Positions 1 through 9,502 are shown, numbered from the stretch's first letter. The stretch is DNA of 64,000 bases from Rikenellaceae bacterium (GCA_900771335.1 CAAGNP010000028.1:20963-84962), one strand, 5' to 3'. Notes: generated by a model not told the origin, from the letters alone. A program made the numbers and translations.

Positions 1-1
1 C

Positions 2-1240
2 AGTGACATGAAGCGTAAGCCCAACAGACCGTTTGCCCTTGATGTCCCTAAAGAGACGATAGATCTTTTGATGCAGCAGGCACGCAGATGGAGTGACCGC
101 TACCGCAACCTCAAATCTTCGGGTGCGAGTGATGATGAGATAGCCAGGAGCTTTGAGACCAAGACCAAAATGAGGGTCTTCTCATGGAATGCAAAAGGGT
201 ATGTAGACACAGTGATGACCCCAAATGATTCCATTAGACACTACAAGTCGTTCCTCAGGGCGGCATTTATCGCCATGGAGCCACATACCGGAAATATAAA
301 AGCCTATGTGGGTGGCCCCAACTACAGGTATTTCAAATATGACAATGCTCGCCAGACCAAACGTCAGGTAGGTTCTACCATCAAGCCATTCCTTTATACA
401 CTTGCCATGCAGGAGGGGTATACCCCTTGCGACAAAGTGGTGAATGTGCCGCAGACTTTTATTGTGGGTGACACCACCTGGACACCAAAGAGTACAGACA
501 AGGCTGAGTGGATCGGCCAGACAGTTACACTCAAATGGGGTTTGACCAAGAGTAGCAACAATATCTCTGCCTATCTGATGAAGCAGTTCGGCCCAAATGC
601 GATGGTGGACATGTGCCGCAAACTTGGCATCACCACTTATCTCCCAGCTGTCCCCTCCCTATGTGTGGGTCCGGCAGACATCACAGTGATGGAGATGGTG
701 AGTGCATATAACACATTCCCAAGCAGAGGTGTGAATATCAGCCCTATGATGGTGACCAGAATAGAGGATCATGACGGAAATGTCCTCGGCAATTTTGCCC
801 CAAGGAAGAGGGAGTCCATCAGTGAGTCCACAGCATATCTGATGGTAAATCTGATGCAGGGTGTTGTAAATGAGGGTACTGCAGGTCGTCTGAAATGGAA
901 ATATGGTATGAATGGCCAGGTGGCGGGCAAAACCGGTACCACCAATGACCAGTCAGACGGATGGTTTATAGGATATACACCCAAACTTACAGCCGGTGCC
1001 TGGGTCGGTGCAGAGGACAGACAGGTTCACTTCGAGTCGTTGGCTCTGGGTGGCGGCTCCAATATGGCTCTCCCTATCTGGGGTATCTTCATGAAGAAGG
1101 TCATAGAGGATGGTACATTGGGTATATCCCTTGATGACAAGTTCATGTCCCCTCCGGGTCTTGTCCTTAATCTGGATTGTGACGGAAGTGATGCCGATGC
1201 CACTTCGACCAGTGCACAGTCTGATGATATGTTTTTTTAG
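2..1240 (+). CDS. Penicillin-binding protein 1A, C-terminal part (5' end outside window)
   Basis: This is the transpeptidase half of a class A penicillin-binding protein, which cross-links peptidoglycan stem peptides in the periplasm. The reading frame is open to the window edge, so the ATG at 8 is probably internal and the glycosyltransferase domain lies upstream. Counting from that ATG, the three active-site motifs are in order: STIK at 123-126 (nucleophile serine), SSNN at 182-185 (SxN) and KTG at 308-310. The C-terminus is a short acidic, Ser/Thr-rich tail after the domain. It is followed 3 bases later by ddl on the same strand, a wall-synthesis neighbour. The family call is secure; the full length is not visible. 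Confidence 0.93.
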   Translation, partial: SDMKRKPNRPFALDVPKETIDLLMQQARRWSDRYRNLKSSGASDDEIARSFETKTKMRVFSWNAKGYVDTVMTPNDSIRHYKSFLRAAFIAMEPHTGNIKAYVGGPNYRYFKYDNARQTKRQVGSTIKPFLYTLAMQEGYTPCDKVVNVPQTFIVGDTTWTPKSTDKAEWIGQTVTLKWGLTKSSNNISAYLMKQFGPNAMVDMCRKLGITTYLPAVPSLCVGPADITVMEMVSAYNTFPSRGVNISPMMVTRIEDHDGNVLGNFAPRKRESISESTAYLMVNLMQGVVNEGTAGRLKWKYGMNGQVAGKTGTTNDQSDGWFIGYTPKLTAGAWVGAEDRQVHFESLALGGGSNMALPIWGIFMKKVIEDGTLGISLDDKFMSPPGLVLNLDCDGSDADATSTSAQSDDMFF

Positions 1241-1243
1241 CCT

Positions 1244-2206
1244 ATGAAGAAGAAAATAGCCTTGATATATGGTGGATACTCCTCTGAGTGGGAGGTATCT
1301 GTGAAGAGTGGGAAGAATGTCTTTGCGAACATTGATCCACAGAAGTATGATCCTTATGAGGTGATGATGACCCGCGAAGGGTGGAATGTCCTTTTGCCCG
1401 AAGGGGCGCTCCCTGTTGACAGGTCAGACTTCTCGTTTGTCCGCAACGGAGAGAAGGTCACATTTGACAAGGCGTTCATCATGATTCACGGCACGCCGGG
1501 TGAGAATGGATTGCTCCAGGCATACTTTGAGTTGATAGAGCTCCCTCATACCGGATGTTCGGCAATGACCTCTACATTGGCATTTGACAAGTTCGCTTGC
1601 AAGACTTACCTCAAGGAGGCAGGTATTGTTCTGGCGAAGGACCACTTCTTGAGGCGAGGTGACAGTTACTCTCCACAGGAGATTGTGGATAAACTTGGAT
1701 TGCCACTTTTCGTGAAACCAAATCAAGGTGGCAGCAGTTTCGGTATCACCAAGGTGAAGAGGGTGGAGGATCTGGATGCAGCCATTGAACTCGCTTTCCG
1801 TGAGGATGACAGCGTCCTTATAGAGGAGTGCATTACCGGTCGTGAACTTACCATGGGTATCTATAAGGAGGGGGGAGAGTTGAGGACCCTGCCGGCTACT
1901 GAGATTATTCCGCACAACGAATATTTCGACTACGAAGCTAAATATATGGGTGCCAGCCAGGAGGTTTGCCCGGCAGATATCCCTCAGGAGATATATGATA
2001 AAATTGCTGCAGCGACCAAAAGGATTTACAGAAGATTCGGATGTCATGGTCTGGTAAGGATGGACTATATATTAAAAGGTGATGATCCATATTTCCTGGA
2101 GATCAACCCTATTCCGGGGATGACCGATACCAGTCTGGTTCCCCAACAGGTGAGGGCGGCAGGATTGGATATGAAGGATTTTATCTCCAATATCATTGAA
2201 AATTAG
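1244..2206 (+). CDS. ddl: D-alanine--D-alanine ligase
   Basis: ATP-grasp ligase that joins two D-alanines in the cytoplasm to make the terminal dipeptide of the peptidoglycan precursor. The N-terminus has the family signature GGYSSEWEVS (about residues 10-19), the central ATP-grasp segment reads VKPNQGGSSFG, and the metal-binding end reads EINPIPGMT near residue 290. At 320 residues it has normal family length. It starts 3 bases after the PBP1A stop and is probably co-transcribed with it. Nothing in the sequence looks damaged. Confidence 0.95.
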   Translation: MKKKIALIYGGYSSEWEVSVKSGKNVFANIDPQKYDPYEVMMTREGWNVLLPEGALPVDRSDFSFVRNGEKVTFDKAFIMIHGTPGENGLLQAYFELIELPHTGCSAMTSTLAFDKFACKTYLKEAGIVLAKDHFLRRGDSYSPQEIVDKLGLPLFVKPNQGGSSFGITKVKRVEDLDAAIELAFREDDSVLIEECITGRELTMGIYKEGGELRTLPATEIIPHNEYFDYEAKYMGASQEVCPADIPQEIYDKIAAATKRIYRRFGCHGLVRMDYILKGDDPYFLEINPIPGMTDTSLVPQQVRAAGLDMKDFISNIIEN

Positions 2207-2221
2207 ATAATTGTCTGCTGT

Positions 2222-4540
2222 ATGAAAAAGATGGTTCTATGTATAGCTTCTCTACTTTTGGCCTTTAACCTATGGGGGCAGAGTGGAGAAGTTTTTGTTG
2301 ATGCAAACGCCAACGGTGTAAAGGATAAAGGTGAGAAGGGGCTTTCAGGTGCTGTCGTGTCAGATGGCTTCACACTGGTGAAGACAGACGCAAAAGGGAG
2401 ATTTGACATATCACTTGTGGAGAGGTCACGTTTTGTCTCACTGTATACACCTACAGGATACAGACATACTACCCCTATCCATATCGATGTACGGGGAGGT
2501 GCTCCATCAGGGTATCTGTTCGGAGTAATTCCTGCAGACGATTATACAGGGGAATTTATACAGATGTCCGATATAGAGGAGAGAACCTATCTTGACTGGA
2601 TGGATGAGTTCAAGAGTTATATGAGCGTAAAGAAGGTGGACTTTGTGGCGGTGACAGGTGATATATGTTATGCTCCGGGTCTGCAGCTCACAGGCACAGA
2701 GTTCAATACTGAAGATGTGGGTGTGAGGATGGTATATACTTTGGGTAATCATGACCTTATCAAAGGTTACAAGGATGCTCAGGGAAGGGATTATGGAGAG
2801 AAGCCGTACGAAGACCAGTTTGGCCCTGTGTGGTACTCATTCAATATAAAAGGTGTCCACTATATGGTGACCCCGATGCTGATAGGTGATGCTACCCCTT
2901 CGTACACCCCTGATGACGTGTACAGGTGGATGGCGGCAGATTTGGAGACTCTTCAGGAGGGGACCCCTGTGGTCATCTTCAATCACGGTGTCTTGGGAAA
3001 TACAGAGCATCTGATGCTGAAGGGGGAGAGTGTGGAACTGGATCTCTCTGCGTATAATGTTATAGGTTATATTTATGGACACAACCATGTCAACTACCAC
3101 TATGTCAATGATCATGGTACACAGATGATATGTACCATAGCCCCTAACAAAGGTGGAAATGACCACTCCCCATCATCATGGAGGCTTTTCAGTGTGAAGG
3201 GAGGTGTCTTGACAAATGAGCTGCACTATTCACCTATTCCAAAACATATTGCAGCCAACGGTAAGATCGTTGGGGATAAAGTGGAGATATCAGCTGTGGT
3301 ATATGACGGCAAATCGGATGTGGAGAATGTCCGTGTTGTCCACAATGGGTCAGCAGTAAATATGACCAGGGTCAATGGCTTTACATGGAGGGCAGAGGTC
3401 CCTTACAGTGAGGGCAAATATAAAATAGGTGCCCTTTTCACAGACTCTGAGGTGAGGGTTGAGGAGGTCAAATTCCAGAAAGGTATAGTGTGGGAGAGAC
3501 AATTGAATGGCTTTGGCGGTTTGGGAACACCCATTGTGTCATCAGATCTGATATATGTTCCGTTAGTGGATGACCAGATGAGTGAGCATTGCGGAGTGGT
3601 GGCTTTGGATAAGAACACCGGTGAGCAGGTGTGGTACTATAAGACACGTGGATCTGTGAGGAACAATATGGCACTAGAGGAGGGGCTCCTTTTCGTGTCA
3701 GATGTCACCTCTGTTCTGTATGCACTGAATCCTGCTGACGGATCGTTGGTGTGGAGCTATAAATTCAGAAAAGACGGCATGCACCCATGCAACAGTCAGG
3801 GTGTGTGCTATTCGGACGGAATGCTCTATGTGGGCCAGGGCCTGCATCTGACCGCCCTTAAGGCAAAAGACGGATCTATTGTTTGGAAAAACACTAAAGT
3901 GAGAAATACCGGCATTACTGATGTCTCCACTTATGCTGTAGCTGACGGAGTCCTGTGTGTGAATGCATATTGGGTGGCCAGATACGGTTTCGATGCTGCT
4001 ACAGGTGAATTCTTATGGCAGAAGAACGATTCTGAGACCCGTTATAGCACAGGGACACCTGTATATCACGAAGGGAAGTGGTATTTTACTGCATACCAGA
4101 CACTCGTGGAGATGGATCCACGGACCGGAGAGCAGACCAGGCGTGTCAAACAGGGACATATTTTCAATACCCGTTCGAAGATGCTTATTAAGGATGGGAT
4201 AGTGGTAGTCGGTACCTCAAATCACGGTATGACAGGTTACAGATTTGATGATTTCTCCCAGATATGGAATACTACCACGATGCCTGCTCTGATATACACA
4301 TCTCCATATACCAAAAGTTATGAGATGTCTATAGAAGGGGATCCTGTCCTCTATGGAGACTATATAATATATGGTGCCAATGACGGATATGTCTATTGTA
4401 ATACGGTAGAGAAGGGTAGTTATGTGTGGAGATTTGAGATGGGACTCCCTGTCATGGCAAATCCGGTAATAGATGGTGAATACCTTTATGTGGTGGATAT
4501 GGGGGGTAAACTTGTAAAACTTTCCTTGAATGACCTATAA
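2222..4540 (+). CDS. Secreted calcineurin-like phosphoesterase fused to a PQQ-type beta-propeller
   Basis: A 772-residue exported protein. Residues 1-19 are a signal peptide. Residues about 22-60 form a small beta domain with an SdrD-B/MetallophosN-like acidic loop (DANANGVKDKGE). Residues about 110-300 are a metallophosphoesterase fold: D117 in SDIE, GD at 146-147, GNHD at 175-178, NH at 254-255 and GHNH at 286-289. From about residue 420 to the end there are repeated PQQ/BamB-like blades (for example VVALDKNTGEQVWYY). Motif I is normally DxH; here it is DIE, so a usual metal-ligand histidine is replaced by glutamate. Substrate is unknown. The last 11 bases overlap prmC. Confidence 0.8.
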   Translation: MKKMVLCIASLLLAFNLWGQSGEVFVDANANGVKDKGEKGLSGAVVSDGFTLVKTDAKGRFDISLVERSRFVSLYTPTGYRHTTPIHIDVRGGAPSGYLFGVIPADDYTGEFIQMSDIEERTYLDWMDEFKSYMSVKKVDFVAVTGDICYAPGLQLTGTEFNTEDVGVRMVYTLGNHDLIKGYKDAQGRDYGEKPYEDQFGPVWYSFNIKGVHYMVTPMLIGDATPSYTPDDVYRWMAADLETLQEGTPVVIFNHGVLGNTEHLMLKGESVELDLSAYNVIGYIYGHNHVNYHYVNDHGTQMICTIAPNKGGNDHSPSSWRLFSVKGGVLTNELHYSPIPKHIAANGKIVGDKVEISAVVYDGKSDVENVRVVHNGSAVNMTRVNGFTWRAEVPYSEGKYKIGALFTDSEVRVEEVKFQKGIVWERQLNGFGGLGTPIVSSDLIYVPLVDDQMSEHCGVVALDKNTGEQVWYYKTRGSVRNNMALEEGLLFVSDVTSVLYALNPADGSLVWSYKFRKDGMHPCNSQGVCYSDGMLYVGQGLHLTALKAKDGSIVWKNTKVRNTGITDVSTYAVADGVLCVNAYWVARYGFDAATGEFLWQKNDSETRYSTGTPVYHEGKWYFTAYQTLVEMDPRTGEQTRRVKQGHIFNTRSKMLIKDGIVVVGTSNHGMTGYRFDDFSQIWNTTTMPALIYTSPYTKSYEMSIEGDPVLYGDYIIYGANDGYVYCNTVEKGSYVWRFEMGLPVMANPVIDGEYLYVVDMGGKLVKLSLNDL

Positions 4541-5423
4541 AGAATTTGTAACCAAAGCGATAGATGCCCTTCAGGACCTCTACTCCATAAGTGAGTCAAA
4601 GGCCATTGCCATCAGGGTGCTGACACATCATCTGAATGTGTCGGATTATGAGTATCTGGTCTCTCCAAATGTCATCATCCCCAAGCCTGACCTGAAGAAA
4701 CTGCAGGGGGCACTGGAGGAGCTTATGGCCAACCGTCCCGTTCAGTATGTTTTGGGCTATGAAGAGTTTGCCGGTCATAAATTCTGTGTGTGTGAGTCTG
4801 TACTGATTCCCAGACCTGAGACAGAGGAGCTGGTCCGTCTGATAGAGAATGACTGGAAGGATGACAGGATGGGTGAGCTCAATATCCTGGATGTATGTAC
4901 CGGGTCAGGCTGTATAGCCCACTCTCTGGCGGCCCATTTCAGAAAAGCCCGTGTTATGGCCTGTGACCTCTCTGATGAGGCACTGGAGGTGGCCCGCAAG
5001 CAGAAAATCTGTGAAAATGAACCCCTTTTCTTCAAGTGGGATGCTTTGGCAGGTCCACCGGACGAGAAAGATATCGCCACCTCGTCTGAGGCGATTCCAG
5101 AACTTGAGGAGCTTGATATTCTGGTAAGTAATCCTCCCTATGTTTGTGAAAAAGAGAAGGACTTCATGTCTCCAAATGTCCTGGATTATGAGCCCTCGAT
5201 GGCGCTGTTTGTCCCCGATGGAGATCCCCTAAGATTTTATAAGGCCCTCGCAGAGTGGGCATCAGCACTTCTTCGCGTGGGTGGTAAGGGCTATTTCGAG
5301 ATCAATGAAGCATATCACCGGGAAGTGGTAGCCCTCTTCGAAAGTTACGGCTTCAGCGATGTCACTATGGTCGAAGACATCCACACCAAGCCCCGCATGG
5401 TCCACTTCACCAAATGGTTCTAG
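4530..5423 (+). CDS. prmC: Peptide chain release factor N5-glutamine methyltransferase
   Basis: S-adenosylmethionine-dependent enzyme (HemK/PrmC) that methylates the GGQ glutamine of release factors RF1 and RF2, raising termination efficiency. Visible signatures are the N-terminal helical domain, RPETE at 95-99, the SAM-binding loop DVCTGSGCIA at 121-130 and the catalytic NPPY at 201-204. Length (297 residues) is normal for the family. Its start overlaps the end of the phosphoesterase gene by 11 bases, implying translational coupling or at least co-transcription. The convergent neighbour on the minus strand ends about 215 bases downstream, with structured DNA between. Confidence 0.95.
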   Translation: MTYKEFVTKAIDALQDLYSISESKAIAIRVLTHHLNVSDYEYLVSPNVIIPKPDLKKLQGALEELMANRPVQYVLGYEEFAGHKFCVCESVLIPRPETEELVRLIENDWKDDRMGELNILDVCTGSGCIAHSLAAHFRKARVMACDLSDEALEVARKQKICENEPLFFKWDALAGPPDEKDIATSSEAIPELEELDILVSNPPYVCEKEKDFMSPNVLDYEPSMALFVPDGDPLRFYKALAEWASALLRVGGKGYFEINEAYHREVVALFESYGFSDVTMVEDIHTKPRMVHFTKWF

Positions 5424-5474
5424 ATTTCTTCTTGATTTTCGGTAGAGGGTAACTGTTGGCACATCTAGCTACTT

Positions 5475-5490
5475 CGGACCAATTGTTCCG
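5475..5490. repeat. Imperfect 16-base palindrome downstream of prmC
   Basis: The sequence CGGACCAATTGTTCCG is a palindrome with a single mismatched base pair. It lies in the convergent intergenic space 14 bases before a larger hairpin. It could be part of a terminator region or a protein site; nothing else supports a role. Confidence 0.35.
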
Positions 5491-5503
5491 AGGATGAAAG
5501 GAC

Positions 5504-5585
5504 TGTGCGCAAGAAACCCCTCGAGAGGTGTCTCTGGAGGGGTTCTGTGCGCACAATCACGGCTCGTGGACCTGGATTGTGCGCA
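5504..5585 (+). terminator. Overlapping alternative hairpins in the prmC convergent intergenic space
   Basis: Two mutually exclusive stems share one arm. Stem 1 pairs TGTGCGCA (5504-5511) with TGCGCACA (5548-5555) and encloses an inner stem AACCCCTC/GAGGGGTT. Stem 2 pairs TGCGCACAATC (5548-5558) with GATTGTGCGCA (5575-5585), a perfect 11-bp stem followed by TTTT. Stem 2 can act as a weak rho-independent terminator for prmC. The rest of 5424-5639 holds no credible gene. Confidence 0.5.
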
Positions 5586-5639
5586 TTTTCCGCGTTATAT
5601 GGCGGTTTTTGCGTCCAGTCCCTTGGGGTGGGGTGGAGG

Positions 5640-6137
5640 TCAGAATTTCAGGGCCAATCCCACACCGTTTTGTGTGATGGCCAGTTCGGTTTTGACGCAC
5701 ATGTTCTTCATCTTGTAATGACCTGCGCACCATAGCGGAACGCCTACAGCTATGAATGGAACAGAAGCCAGGGCACCTATGTAGCTAAGCACGGGACCCA
5801 CATATGTAGAACCTATATACGGATCGTTTTGTTGTTTATACGCATTGCTACCAACATATATTATCTCCCCGACGCCATATAGAATACTTGCCGCCAGGAT
5901 ACCCCCTCCTATGCTTGTAAGAATTACACCGGATTTATATATCTTTCTGTATTTATTGTACTTGAGATATGCTGTTTCTGTGGTGAAAAGCTGATAATTG
6001 TCCTGGCTCAAGTTCTCTCCATTCACAAAAATCTTCCCGGACTTGTACTCCAGTTTTATATCAGGATTCTGTATCTGTGCTGACATAAAAAAGGTCGATA
6101 TGGCAGAAAATAGCAGTAGTAATAAATATTTCTTCAT
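5640..6137 (-). CDS. Hypothetical small membrane protein with signal peptide
   Basis: I do not recognise this 165-residue protein as a named family. It begins with a clear signal peptide (hydrophobic to about residue 20, ending SAQ). A short beta-rich stretch follows (about 25-65), then two strongly hydrophobic, glycine-rich segments at about 68-95 and 110-140 that look like membrane helices separated by a short tyrosine-rich loop. The C-terminal segment (VKTELAITQNGVGLALKF) ends in phenylalanine. Similar small proteins with a glycine-rich hydrophobic pair are common as uncharacterised genes in Bacteroidales. It lies 28 bases downstream of the PfkB kinase gene on the same strand and may share its transcript. 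Confidence 0.65.
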   Translation of the reverse strand: MKKYLLLLLFSAISTFFMSAQIQNPDIKLEYKSGKIFVNGENLSQDNYQLFTTETAYLKYNKYRKIYKSGVILTSIGGGILAASILYGVGEIIYVGSNAYKQQNDPYIGSTYVGPVLSYIGALASVPFIAVGVPLWCAGHYKMKNMCVKTELAITQNGVGLALKF

Positions 6138-6165
6138 ATGATCTTTTTTTGTGGTTTTGTAAAGA

Positions 6166-7164
6166 TTACTCTCCCTTATATGGTTCGATCATCTCGCGGA
6201 TCTCCTGTTTGGCTGCTTTCCAGCGGGGGATATCCACTTTGGCACCTACCACTTCCACCACTTTGGACGATATGATGGATCCGATGTTTCCGCAAATCTT
6301 GATAGGGAGACCGAGGGAGTGTCCGTAAAGGAAGCCTGCGGCGTAGATGTCACCGGCTCCGGTGGCATCAATGGCATTTGCCGGCCAAGGCTTGATGAAG
6401 TGGTATTCATCACCACTTTTCACCATAGAGCCCTCTTTGCCCACTTTTACCACAGCTATCTTGCACGATTGTGCTATCACATCAAGAGCCTCGCGCGGAG
6501 GCAGTTTGGTGTAAGCGTGTGCTTCGGTCTCATTGGCAAATACGATGTCCACGTAGTTTTCCACTATGTCGTGAAGAAATGCATCATTTGATTCCACCAC
6601 ATTATAAGATGCCATATCGATGGAGATGGTCATCCCGGCCTCTTTGGCGAGCTCCACTGCGCGACGGAGAAGTGCCTGATTCTGTACGAGGTATCCCTCG
6701 ATATGGAAGTAGTCATAGCCCTGGAACATCTCAGGTGTAAGGTCCTCGGGTACCATCTCAAGGGCAGCACCGAGATACACTGCGAATGTCCTCTCTGCAT
6801 TAGGATTTGAGATGAAGACCATTGCCCTGCCTGATGATGATTTGCCCTTCAGGAGAGTGGCCTTTATCCCGTTGCGTTCCAAATCGGACTTGTACAGGGC
6901 GCCGAGGTCGTCATCACCGACCTTCCCGATGAATCCGGCACGCATTCCGAACACCGCTGCTCCATTGATGGTGTTGGCAGCAGAGCCACCTGCCACATAC
7001 TCCACACCCATCGGCTTGAGTGTAGCCCAGATCTTGTCACCTGTGGACTGGTCCACGTGCTGCATGCTCCCTTTGGGGAGGTGGTACTGTTTTAGTAACA
7101 AATCGTTTGGGAGGACAGCCAGAATGTCTGTCAGAGCGTTCCCTATACCTAAAATAGACTTCAT
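6166..7164 (-). CDS. PfkB-family sugar/nucleoside kinase (adenosine kinase-like)
   Basis: Ribokinase-superfamily enzyme of 332 residues that transfers phosphate from ATP to a sugar or nucleoside hydroxyl in the cytoplasm. The C-terminal PfkB signature DATGAGD at 266-272 carries the catalytic aspartate and anion hole; the N-terminal GGSAANT motif (about residues 59-65) contacts the substrate ribose. Family members in Bacteroidota are usually annotated adenosine kinase, but the substrate cannot be fixed from sequence alone. A promoter element TAACTTTG on the minus strand sits 22 bases upstream of the ATG and is divergent from the panC promoter. Confidence 0.85.
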   Translation of the reverse strand: MKSILGIGNALTDILAVLPNDLLLKQYHLPKGSMQHVDQSTGDKIWATLKPMGVEYVAGGSAANTINGAAVFGMRAGFIGKVGDDDLGALYKSDLERNGIKATLLKGKSSSGRAMVFISNPNAERTFAVYLGAALEMVPEDLTPEMFQGYDYFHIEGYLVQNQALLRRAVELAKEAGMTISIDMASYNVVESNDAFLHDIVENYVDIVFANETEAHAYTKLPPREALDVIAQSCKIAVVKVGKEGSMVKSGDEYHFIKPWPANAIDATGAGDIYAAGFLYGHSLGLPIKICGNIGSIISSKVVEVVGAKVDIPRWKAAKQEIREMIEPYKGE

Positions 7165-7186
7165 TTTTCTCAGAATTTTAACTCCG

Positions 7187-7194
7187 CAAAGTTA
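7187..7194 (-). promoter_or_regulatory. Promoter -7 element for the PfkB kinase
   Basis: On the minus strand this reads TAACTTTG, matching the Bacteroidota consensus TAnnTTTG. It is 22 bases upstream of the kinase ATG. A CAA-containing sequence about 20 bases further upstream could be the -33 partner. Confidence 0.6.
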
Positions 7195-7222
7195 AAGTTA
7201 TATCCGATAATTCACAAGGAAG

Positions 7223-7254
7223 TTTGGATATGTTTTTGAGAGACATTACATTTG
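7223..7254 (+). promoter_or_regulatory. Promoter for panC-panD operon
   Basis: TTTG at 7223-7226 and TACATTTG at 7247-7254 are separated by 20 bases, a good match to the Bacteroidota sigma-70 promoter (TTTG, about 19-21 bases, TAnnTTTG). The panC ATG follows 19 bases downstream. Confidence 0.65.
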
Positions 7255-7273
7255 CACCGAAATTCGATGCAGA

Positions 7274-8137
7274 ATGATTATAGCTAAAACTTTGGCTGAA
7301 TTTGAGTCAGCCAGGGCTGCAATAGGCAGCGATAAAAAAGTGGGTTTTGTCCCTACAATGGGAGCTCTTCATGAGGGCCATCTTTCACTTATAAGGAGGT
7401 CAGTACAGGAGTGTGATGTCACAGTCATCTCCATCTTCGTGAACCCTACCCAGTTCAATAACCAGAACGACTTCAATACATACCCCAGGACAGTAGACAA
7501 TGACTGTAAACTTGTTGAGCCTGTGGGAGTTGATATAGTTTTTGCCCCCAGAGTGGTAGATATCTATCCAAATGCGGCAAATGGTGACGGTGCACCCCTT
7601 GATACCAGAGTTCTTGACCTCGGCGGTCTTGACCAGTATGGTGAAGGCCCACGCCGTCCGGGACACTTCAACGGTATGGCACAGGTGGTTACCCGTCTGT
7701 TTGATATCGTGAAGCCTACAAAGGCCTTCTTTGGAGAGAAGGATTTCCAACAGCTCGCCATTATCGAGTATTTTACCAAAAATCTCCAGTATCCCATAGA
7801 GATAGTCCGCTGCCCTATCGCAAGAGGTGAAGACGGTTTGGCTTTGAGCTCACGCAATGAGTTGTTGACTACTGAACAGAGGGCTGCCGCTCCACACATC
7901 TACAAATGCATCTCCAAAGGTATTGGGATGGTGGGTAAGGTGAGCGTGGCGCAAGCTATTGAGGATATTACCAATGAGATAAATTCAAATCCACTTTTGG
8001 AGACAGAGTATGTGGAGATCATAAACGCTTCCACACTTGAGCCTGTTACCGAGTGGGATCAAGCTGAGAGTATCCAACTCTCTTGTGCAGTATTTGCACA
8101 CCCTGTAAGACTAATCGATAACCTTAAATTGAAATAA
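7274..8137 (+). CDS. panC: Pantoate--beta-alanine ligase (pantothenate synthetase)
   Basis: Catalyses the last step of pantothenate synthesis: ATP-dependent condensation of pantoate with beta-alanine through a pantoyl-adenylate. The Rossmann-type N-terminus carries [10 protein letters not shown] (27-36) with the HxGH adenylate-forming motif, followed by FVNPTQF and, later, [10 protein letters not shown] and the KMSKS-like loop [10 protein letters not shown]. At 287 residues it is full length. The gene is 1 base from panD, which supplies its beta-alanine substrate, so the pair forms a coherent coenzyme A precursor operon. Confidence 0.96.
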   Translation: MIIAKTLAEFESARAAIGSDKKVGFVPTMGALHEGHLSLIRRSVQECDVTVISIFVNPTQFNNQNDFNTYPRTVDNDCKLVEPVGVDIVFAPRVVDIYPNAANGDGAPLDTRVLDLGGLDQYGEGPRRPGHFNGMAQVVTRLFDIVKPTKAFFGEKDFQQLAIIEYFTKNLQYPIEIVRCPIARGEDGLALSSRNELLTTEQRAAAPHIYKCISKGIGMVGKVSVAQAIEDITNEINSNPLLETEYVEIINASTLEPVTEWDQAESIQLSCAVFAHPVRLIDNLKLK

Positions 8138-8138
8138 A

Positions 8139-8489
8139 ATGCTTCTTCAAATACTTAAATCAAAGATTCACAGAGTTACTATTACCGAGGCAAACCTTCA
8201 CTATATCGGCAGCATCACTATCGACAGTGCACTTATGAAAGCTGCAGGTCTATATGCTGGTGAGAAGGTATTGGTGGTAAATATCAATAACGGTAACCGT
8301 CTTGAGACTTATGCTATCCCAGGTGAGGAGGGTAGCGGAAAAATCGGTCTGAATGGAGCTGCAGCCCACCTTTTCGGTGTGGGTGATGTGGCTATCATCA
8401 TGTCTTTTGCACTGATGACCGAAGAGGAAGCTTCAGAATACAAACCTAAACTAGTATTCCCAGACACAGCTACCAACCAACTTGTATGA
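8139..8489 (+). CDS. panD: Aspartate 1-decarboxylase
   Basis: Pyruvoyl-dependent enzyme that decarboxylates L-aspartate to beta-alanine for PanC. The proenzyme self-cleaves between Gly24 and Ser25; both are present in the sequence YIGSITID, so a pyruvoyl group can form on the Ser25 side. Length (116 residues) is normal. The start lies 1 base after the panC stop and the stop overlaps the following membrane-protein gene by 4 bases (ATGA), indicating one transcript. Confidence 0.96.
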   Translation: MLLQILKSKIHRVTITEANLHYIGSITIDSALMKAAGLYAGEKVLVVNINNGNRLETYAIPGEEGSGKIGLNGAAAHLFGVGDVAIIMSFALMTEEEASEYKPKLVFPDTATNQLV

Positions 8490-9502
8490 AGATAGATCTG
8501 AAGAATATTGGTGGTTGGATTCTAATGCTGCTTCTGGCGGTGGTTTTGCTCTATTTTGCCTTTAAAGGGGTGAAATGGAGCGATTTTATTTCAGGACTGG
8601 CGAGCTGTAACTTCTGGTGGATACTGGTCTCCATGGTTGCCAGTTTTGGTGTGTTTGTCCTCCGCGGTATAAGATGGAGGTACATAATGCTCCCACTCAA
8701 CCCTGCCATCACCCGAAAAGAGGCTTATGACGGGGTCACCATAGCTTATCTCTCAAACTTTGCCCTTCCCAGGGCTGGGGAGTTTGTCAGATGTGGTGTA
8801 ATATCCTCTACAGGAAAGGCGAGTTTTGAATCTGTCCTCGGCACAGTGGTCCTTGAGAGGAGCTGGGATATGCTCAGCTATATTTTCGTCCTTTTTGGTG
8901 TGCTGGCCCTCAGTTGGGAGAGATTTGGAGCTTTCATAACTAAAGAGATATGGACCCCTTTTATTCAGAAGCTTCCTTTTGATATCGCCTGGCTTATCTT
9001 TTTGGCAGTTGCAGTATTGGTGGCTTTGGCTATATTGGTTTATATCAAACGTGAGACTTTGAGGAAAAGCAAATTGATCGGAAAAATTCTTGATATTGTG
9101 GCCGGTCTGGTAAAGGGACTTGTCGCCGGTATCAGAATGGAGCACAAGTGGGGCTTTCTTGTGACCACTCTCCTGATTTGGGTTGGCTACTGGACCATGA
9201 GCTATTGTACCATTCTCGCATTTCCTCAGGTTACTGAGTTGACAGCCGTGGATGCAGCGTTTCTGATGGTAGTTGGTAGCCTTGGGTGGATAGTTCCGGT
9301 ACAAGGCGGGATAGGGGCATATCATTTTGTCCTCAGTCTTGCCCTTTTCTCCATCTATGGTATAGAGCAGACTTCAGGTGTGATATTTGCTACCATTTCC
9401 CATGAGAGTCAGGCCCTTGTAATGCTAATTTGTGGCGCCATCTCTTTATTTGCATTGAGAAAAAGAAAAATTACTATCTTTAAGCACCAAAACAATAATT
9501 AA
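8486..9502 (+). CDS. Flippase-like integral membrane protein (UPF0104/LPG synthase TM family)
   Basis: A 338-residue polytopic inner-membrane protein with about eight hydrophobic helices. The pattern (an early [10 protein letters not shown] segment, [16 protein letters not shown], then ERSWD and a late [15 protein letters not shown]) matches the lysylphosphatidylglycerol synthase transmembrane/UPF0104 family, which is related to proposed lipid or glycolipid flippases. The exact substrate is unknown. It overlaps panD by 4 bases and the next gene by 1 base. The link to pantothenate synthesis is probably only positional. Confidence 0.8.
   Translation: MKIDLKNIGGWILMLLLAVVLLYFAFKGVKWSDFISGLASCNFWWILVSMVASFGVFVLRGIRWRYIMLPLNPAITRKEAYDGVTIAYLSNFALPRAGEFVRCGVISSTGKASFESVLGTVVLERSWDMLSYIFVLFGVLALSWERFGAFITKEIWTPFIQKLPFDIAWLIFLAVAVLVALAILVYIKRETLRKSKLIGKILDIVAGLVKGLVAGIRMEHKWGFLVTTLLIWVGYWTMSYCTILAFPQVTELTAVDAAFLMVVGSLGWIVPVQGGIGAYHFVLSLALFSIYGIEQTSGVIFATISHESQALVMLICGAISLFALRKRKITIFKHQNNN

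Noticed and set aside
5494..5735. Two overlapping plus-strand reading frames of about 75 residues after prmC
   Set aside because: They run through the hairpin DNA and into the antisense of the small membrane protein. Composition is not protein-like and no promoter or family is seen.
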